Below, piece after piece: positions 11,206 through 15,113 of a stretch of 15,113 nt of DNA. Source of the DNA: Bifidobacterium sp. (GTDB lineage Bacteria; Actinomycetota; Actinomycetes; Actinomycetales; Bifidobacteriaceae); the NCBI GenBank assembly GCA_022739095.1, contig JAIJEI010000031.1:1-15113 (forward strand). Direction: 5' to 3'. A program made the position numbers and the translations under genes. Below the pieces are notes generated by a model. It made no database searches and was not told the DNA's origin. It saw only the letters and a list, made by a program, of their open reading frames with translations. Numbering within the stretch: the stretch's first letter is position 1; every line of letters starts with the position of its first letter.

Positions 11206-12426
11206 TTACTCGGCCAGAGCCTTGGCCAGGTTCTCGTCCAGCGCGTTCATAAAGCCGTCGGTGTCGAGCCACGGTTCGTCCGGGCCGATGAGCATGGCCA
11301 GATCCTTGGTCATCTGACCGCCTTCAACGGTGTCGACGATGACCTTTTCCAGCGTCTCGGCGAAGTGACGGACTTCGGGCGTGCCGTCCAGGTCGGCGCG
11401 GTGCTTGAGACCGCCGGTCCAGGCGAAGATGGAGGCGATCGGGTTGGTGGAGGTCTTCTCGCCCTTCTGCCAACGGCGGTAGTGGCGGGTCACGGTGCCG
11501 TGCGCCGCTTCGGCCTCGACGGTCTGGCCGTCCGGGGTCATGAGCACGGAGGTCATGAGGCCCAGCGAGCCGAAGCCCTGGGCCACGGAGTCGGACTGCA
11601 CATCGCCATCGTAGTTCTTGCAGGCCCAGATGTAACCGCCGTGCCACTTCAGGGAGCTGGCCACCATGTCGTCGATCAGGCGGTGCTCGTAAGTCAGGCC
11701 GGCCTCGGCGTACTTGTCCTTGTATTCGGTCTCGAACACCTCGGCGAAGATGTCCTTGAACTGGCCGTCGTAGGCCTTCAAAATCGTGTTCTTGGTGGAC
11801 AGGTACACCGGGTAATGACGCATCAGGCCGTAGTTGAAGCAGGCGCGAGCGAAACCGCGGATCGAATCGTTGACGTTGTACTGCACCTGGGCCACGCCGC
11901 CGTCTTCGCCGTAGTTGTAGACCACGTGCTGGATCGGCTCGGAGCCATCGTCCGGAGTGAAGGTGACGGTCAGCTGGCCGGCGCCCGGAACCTTGAAATC
12001 GGTGGCCTTGTACTGGTCGCCGAATGCGTGACGGGCCACGACGATCGGCTTGGTCCAGCCGGGCACCAGACGAGGCACATTGCTCATCACGATAGGCTCG
12101 CGGAAGATCGTGCCGCCCAGGATGTTGCGGATGGTGCCGTTGGGGGACTTCCACATCTTCTTGAGACCGAATTCCTTGACTCGGGCCTCATCGGGGGTGA
12201 TGGTGGCGCACTTGACGCCGACATGGTGCTTCTGAATGGCGTGGGCGGCGTCGATGGTCACCTGGTCATCGGTCTCGTCGCGGTGCTCGATGCCCAGATC
12301 GTAGTAGTCGAGGTTCACGTCGAGGTACGGCAGGATCAGACGATCCTTGATGTCCTTCCAGATCACGCGGGTCATCTCGTCGCCGTCGAGTTCGACGACA
12401 GTGCCTTCGACCTTGATTTTGGCCAT
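11206..12426 (-). CDS. icd: NADP-dependent isocitrate dehydrogenase
   Basis: A 406-residue enzyme of the eukaryote-like homodimeric NADP class: isocitrate + NADP+ gives 2-oxoglutarate + CO2 + NADPH, supplying 2-oxoglutarate for glutamate synthesis. Visible motifs are the N-terminal VVELDGDEMTRVIW, the substrate loop KSPNGTIRNILGG (93-105) followed by IFREPI, and DMVASSLKWHGG and NYDGDVQSDSVAQGFGSLG for metal and isocitrate. The start is ATG 12426 (MAKIKVEG), preceded by AGGAGG. The frame is open for a further 43 codons upstream, but that part covers the promoter region. The length is normal for the family. The gene is divergent from guaB3, and a stem-loop follows it. Confidence 0.97.
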   Translation of the reverse strand: MAKIKVEGTVVELDGDEMTRVIWKDIKDRLILPYLDVNLDYYDLGIEHRDETDDQVTIDAAHAIQKHHVGVKCATITPDEARVKEFGLKKMWKSPNGTIRNILGGTIFREPIVMSNVPRLVPGWTKPIVVARHAFGDQYKATDFKVPGAGQLTVTFTPDDGSEPIQHVVYNYGEDGGVAQVQYNVNDSIRGFARACFNYGLMRHYPVYLSTKNTILKAYDGQFKDIFAEVFETEYKDKYAEAGLTYEHRLIDDMVASSLKWHGGYIWACKNYDGDVQSDSVAQGFGSLGLMTSVLMTPDGQTVEAEAAHGTVTRHYRRWQKGEKTSTNPIASIFAWTGGLKHRADLDGTPEVRHFAETLEKVIVDTVEGGQMTKDLAMLIGPDEPWLDTDGFMNALDENLAKALAE

Positions 12427-12460
12427 GCTTCCTCCTGATAGATGGTGTGAAGATGATTTA

Positions 12461-12489
12461 GTCATAGCGCATGTTTGTAACGACTTGAA
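12461..12489 (-). promoter_or_regulatory. Predicted icd promoter
   Basis: On the minus strand, TTCAAG (12489-12484) and TATGAC (12466-12461) are spaced 17 bp, about 35 nt before the start codon. The match to consensus is moderate. Confidence 0.35.
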
Positions 12490-12517
12490 GCAATCGTCCG
12501 GTCCGTGGGAAACGGCC

Positions 12518-12546
12518 TTGTTGGCGTCCCACCCGGGCAATAGGCT
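12518..12546 (+). promoter_or_regulatory. Leaderless promoter of guaB3
   Basis: TTGTTG (12518-12523), a 17-bp spacer and TAGGCT (12541-12546). The -10 ends 7 nt before ATG 12554 and there is no Shine-Dalgarno sequence, so the transcript should begin at or next to the start codon. Confidence 0.6.
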
Positions 12547-12553
12547 TACAACC

Positions 12554-13678
12554 ATGTCTCAGGAAATTGAAATCGGTTTGGGCAAAAAGGGCCGTCTCGG
12601 CTACGCACTCGACGATGTGGCGATCGTCCCCTCCCGTCGCACCCGCGACCCCGAGGACGTCTCCACTTCTTGGCAGATCGACGCCTATGAGTTCGATGTG
12701 CCGGTGATCGGTGCCCCCATGGATTCGGTGACCAGCCCGGCCACCGCCATCGCCATGGGCAAGATGGGCGCGCTCGGCGTGCTCGATCTGGAAGGTCTGT
12801 GGACCCGTTACGAGGACCCGACCCCGCTGTTGGACGAAATCGCCGGGCTGCCGGCCGATCAGGCCACCGAGCGTATCCAGCAGATCTATGCCGAGCCGGT
12901 CAAGCCGGAACTCATCACGCAGCGTCTGCACGAGATTCGTGCCGCCGGTGTCACCGTGGCCGGCGCTCTCTCCCCGCAGCGCACCCAGCAGTTCTACTCC
13001 ACCGTGGTGGACGCGGGCGTGGACCTGTTTGTGATCCGCGGCACTGTGGTCTCCGCCGAGCACGTCTCCTCCGGCCATGAACCGCTGAACCTCAAGAAGT
13101 TCATCTACGACCTTGACGTGCCCGTCATCGTCGGCGGCGCATCCAACTACACCGCTGCCCTGCACCTGATGCGCACCGGCGCGGCCGGCGTGCTCGTCGG
13201 CTTCGGCGGCGGCGCGGTCTCCGCCACCCGCCAGACCATCGGCGTGCAGGCCCCGATGGCCACCACCATCGCCGACGTGGCCGAGGCCCGCCGCGACTAC
13301 ATGGACGAATCCGGCGGCCGCTACGTGCAGGTCATCGCCGACGGCGGCATGGGCGACTCCGGCAGCTTCGTCAAGGCCCTGGCCCTCGGCGCCGACGCGG
13401 TCATGCTCGGCGCTCCGCTGGCCCGCGCCACCGAGGCCCCCGGCAAGGGCACCCACTGGGGTTCCGAAGCCCGCCACCAGACGCTGCCGCGCGGCTACCG
13501 CACCACGGTCGGCACGGTCGGCCCGCTCGAACAGGTGCTGTTCGGACCGAGCCACCAGGCGGACGGCAAGACCAACTTCATCGGCGCCCTCAAGCGCGCG
13601 ATGGCCTCCACCGGCTACGTCGACGTGAAGAACTTCCAGCGTTGCGGCATGGTGGTCAACCCGTATTCCGCTCGATAA
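12554..13678 (+). CDS. guaB3: GuaB3-family IMP dehydrogenase/GMP reductase-related protein
   Basis: A 374-residue TIM-barrel protein of the IMPDH/GMPR superfamily, without the CBS pair of true IMP dehydrogenases. Motifs include ALDDVAIVPSRRT near the N-terminus, VIGAPMDSVTS, the phosphate-binding GVLVGFGGG (212-220) and VIADGGMGDSG (260-270). Where IMPDH has its catalytic Cys (GSxCTTR), this protein has GAVSATR with Ser223. This is typical of the actinobacterial GuaB3 branch as I recall it, and means classical IMPDH chemistry is doubtful. GMP reductase activity has been reported for a cyanobacterial relative. The start ATG 12554 lacks a ribosome site but has a -10 box 7 nt upstream. A hairpin and a strong terminator follow the gene. 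Confidence 0.9.
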   Translation: MSQEIEIGLGKKGRLGYALDDVAIVPSRRTRDPEDVSTSWQIDAYEFDVPVIGAPMDSVTSPATAIAMGKMGALGVLDLEGLWTRYEDPTPLLDEIAGLPADQATERIQQIYAEPVKPELITQRLHEIRAAGVTVAGALSPQRTQQFYSTVVDAGVDLFVIRGTVVSAEHVSSGHEPLNLKKFIYDLDVPVIVGGASNYTAALHLMRTGAAGVLVGFGGGAVSATRQTIGVQAPMATTIADVAEARRDYMDESGGRYVQVIADGGMGDSGSFVKALALGADAVMLGAPLARATEAPGKGTHWGSEARHQTLPRGYRTTVGTVGPLEQVLFGPSHQADGKTNFIGALKRAMASTGYVDVKNFQRCGMVVNPYSAR

Positions 13679-13686
13679 TCCCGATC

Positions 13687-13708
13687 ACCCCCCTGAAAAT
13701 GGGGGTTT
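13687..13708 (+). terminator. Short hairpin after guaB3
   Basis: CCCCC and GGGGG arms (13689-13693, 13701-13705) with a small loop, followed by TTT, 10-30 nt after the guaB3 stop. Weak alone; it is followed by the stronger terminator at 13739. Confidence 0.4.
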
Positions 13709-13738
13709 GCCCTCCATGCAGTAGGCTTAACTTGCCCT

Positions 13739-13775
13739 AAGGCGCGCTCAAGTCGTTTGACTTGGCGCGCCTTTT
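13739..13775 (+). terminator. Strong rho-independent terminator after guaB3
   Basis: The outer stem AAGGCGCGC/GCGCGCCTT continues into an inner CAAGTC/GACTTG stem with one bulged T, giving about 15 pairs, then TTTT and G. It ends the guaB3 transcript. Confidence 0.85.
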
Positions 13776-13839
13776 GTGATGTTGTAGTACAGATGCTCGC
13801 CGATGATGGTGAGTTGCAAGGGGGCTTGAAGGGGTCATT

Positions 13840-14331
13840 ATGGAGTATTCGGGATTTTTCCACGGCACATATCAGTACGGGCCGTTGCCGAGTTATGACG
13901 GATTCATCGTTGTGGAGCTGTCGGATCGCCCGGTGCGGTATCACATCCAACCCACATTCATAGGCGGGCTGAATGCGAAGGAATGTCATTCCATGGCCAT
14001 GGCTGCATGCCGCATCGCCTGCACATCGGCGGACGCGATACGTGGCAAACTCAGCGTCGCACATCTCAACAGAGCCATGACAAAACCATGCCTGGACCGG
14101 CTGCAAACCATGCAATATCTGCTCGGCACCCACATGGTCACTCATCCGGAGCTCAAAGCGAAATTCTGCTATCTGCCCACTGTCCCCACATTGATCGACG
14201 GCATGATCACCGGCAAGGACACGCTGGAAATGGCGGTATTCATGACCATTGGCCAGGAAAATCTGCGAGTCAACCTCAAACTGAAGTACATCGGTTCCCG
14301 ATGGATGTGCATCTATGCCGATCTGGGCTGA
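13840..14331 (+). CDS. Rv3235-like small protein (163 aa)
   Basis: ATG 13840 follows GAAGGGG at 5 nt. The 163-residue product is soluble. Its plan fits the actinobacterial Rv3235 family: a helix with AIRGKLSVAHLNRAMTKPCLDRLQ in the middle, then EMAVFMTIGQENLRVNLKLKYIGSRWMCIYADLG at the end, in which RWxCxxxxLG is the family-like closing motif. Family members lie near secA-linked or division genes elsewhere and their role is unknown. The N-terminus (EYSGFFHGTYQYGPLPSYDG) is Tyr/Gly-rich and probably disordered. The gene stands alone between the guaB3 terminator and the acyl-CoA ligase. The assignment rests on pattern memory. Confidence 0.6.
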   Translation: MEYSGFFHGTYQYGPLPSYDGFIVVELSDRPVRYHIQPTFIGGLNAKECHSMAMAACRIACTSADAIRGKLSVAHLNRAMTKPCLDRLQTMQYLLGTHMVTHPELKAKFCYLPTVPTLIDGMITGKDTLEMAVFMTIGQENLRVNLKLKYIGSRWMCIYADLG

Positions 14332-14408
14332 CCAGACGGCCCCGCCCGCACACCGATTCCTACGCTGGTAGCGGAAGACGGTTCTGCCGTGTCATAGGCT
14401 GGTTCGCC

Positions 14409-14414
14409 TATAGT
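14409..14414 (+). promoter_or_regulatory. -10 box of the acyl-CoA ligase gene (leaderless)
   Basis: TATAGT ends exactly 7 nt before ATG 14422, with no ribosome site between. The -35 region is poor. The layout matches the guaB3 promoter and implies a leaderless mRNA. Confidence 0.55.
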
Positions 14415-14421
14415 AGTGACC

Positions 14422-15113
14422 ATGCGTGAACATGTAGAAGAACCCAGATATGTCACCACCGATGACGACACCGTTTACTCGCTGCTGGCCAAACGAGCAG
14501 CTCGCACGCCGGATGACATCATCGCGGAATGGCAGGATGACAACACCCACCAATGGCGCGGCGCCACAGCTACTGAAATGCTGTCCCGCGTACGCGAGGT
14601 GGCCAAGGGCCTGTTGGGACTTGGCGTCAAAGCCGGCACCATGGTGCTGATTTACTCGCCTACCTGCTATGAGTGGGGCGTGGCTGATTTCGCTTGCGCG
14701 GCAATCGGCGCTGTGGTTGTGCCCGTCTATGAGACCGATTCCGCCCGTCAGACCGCGGGCATCGTCGAGGAAGTCGATCCCGCCATCGCCTTTGCCGGCG
14801 GATTCCAGCACGCACAGACGCTTGAGCAGATCCGTGTCAATCATCCGAGCATGAAATACGTGTTCAATTTCAAGGCCGATGGCCTTGACGCTGTCGCCGA
14901 CTTCGGGCATGGCGTATCCGACGAGACGTTGGATGCCGCTATCGCTCGTATCAAAGCCGATGATCTGCTCACCGTGGTCTACACCTCCGGTTCCACCGGC
15001 AAGCCCAAGGGCGCGATGCTCTCCAACCGCAATTACACGCACATCGTGCTTAACGGCTACGAGATTCTGCGTGGCATGCTGTACGACGACAACCGTCTGC
15101 TGCTGTTCCTGCC
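14422..15113 (+). CDS. Long-chain acyl-CoA ligase (AMP-forming), N-terminal part
   Basis: 230 codons are present and the gene runs off the right edge. The protein belongs to the ANL superfamily of adenylate-forming enzymes. The N-terminal subdomain begins with TDDDTVYSLLAKRAARTPDDIIAEW; WRGATATEMLSRVREVAKGLLGLGVKAG and the typical GAVVVPVYETDSARQTAGIV follow. The P-loop-like signature YTSGSTGKPKGAMLSN is intact. FadD15-type ligases of this plan activate fatty acids to acyl-CoA through an acyl-AMP for membrane lipid recycling. Start ATG 14422 sits 7 nt after a TATAGT box. The C-terminal catalytic Lys is out of view. Confidence 0.9.
   Translation, partial: MREHVEEPRYVTTDDDTVYSLLAKRAARTPDDIIAEWQDDNTHQWRGATATEMLSRVREVAKGLLGLGVKAGTMVLIYSPTCYEWGVADFACAAIGAVVVPVYETDSARQTAGIVEEVDPAIAFAGGFQHAQTLEQIRVNHPSMKYVFNFKADGLDAVADFGHGVSDETLDAAIARIKADDLLTVVYTSGSTGKPKGAMLSNRNYTHIVLNGYEILRGMLYDDNRLLLFL

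Noticed and set aside
12458..13555. Minus-strand frame of 365 codons
   Set aside because: It is the mirror of guaB3 in high-GC DNA: Gly/Ala/His/Val-rich with no motif and no ribosome site.
13615..14145. 176-codon minus-strand frame
   Set aside because: It overlaps the guaB3 3' end, the terminator and the Rv3235-like gene, and looks like a shadow.

Overview
The window looks like actinobacterial DNA, most likely Bifidobacterium. This is inferred from the high GC content, a eukaryote-type NADP isocitrate dehydrogenase, a GuaB3-type protein, a WhiB protein and leaderless promoters with TAnnnT -10 boxes. It has two halves that meet at a tRNA-Asn gene (8175-8247, minus strand).

The left half (1 to about 8170) is accessory DNA with a plasmid-like backbone, probably an integrated element that continues past the left edge. 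Almost all of its genes are on the minus strand. From right to left they are: two HTH regulators facing away from each other (7463-7705 and 7830-8213); an overlapping seven-gene operon (7330 to 4329) of four small proteins of unknown role or membrane type, a further small protein, a replication-initiator-like protein and a WhiB protein; a ParA-type ATPase; a small ribbon-helix-helix (RHH) protein; two small-to-medium unknown proteins; a membrane-anchored coiled-coil protein; and the N-terminal part of a secreted surface protein. No integrase, relaxase or type IV secretion gene is visible.

The most interesting features lie outside the protein calls. (i) Head-to-tail 8-bp repeats (consensus ACCCGTGG, minus strand) fill the gaps upstream of parA (4210-4281) and upstream of the RHH gene (3535-3598). 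A third array in the same pattern (919-966) lies 3 kb away, upstream of the surface-protein gene. This resembles a ParF/ParG- or ParA/omega-type partition system whose DNA-binding protein may also control a distant gene. (ii) Iteron-like repeats about 48 bp apart (5659-5825) lie inside the initiator gene and keep their DNA sequence across two reading frames, which suggests a replication origin embedded in rep. (iii) An orphan plus-strand terminator next to a second hairpin (7363-7456) could mark a small RNA. (iv) A divergent two-repressor switch with CTTAG-n5-CTAAG operators sits at the tRNA end.

The right half (8248-15113) reads as ordinary chromosome: a membrane-anchored M23 (LytM) protein, a lipoprotein of the sugar-binding family, icd, the divergent guaB3, a small Rv3235-like protein and the start of a long-chain acyl-CoA ligase. 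guaB3 and the ligase gene both look leaderless, with a -10 box 7 nt before the ATG.
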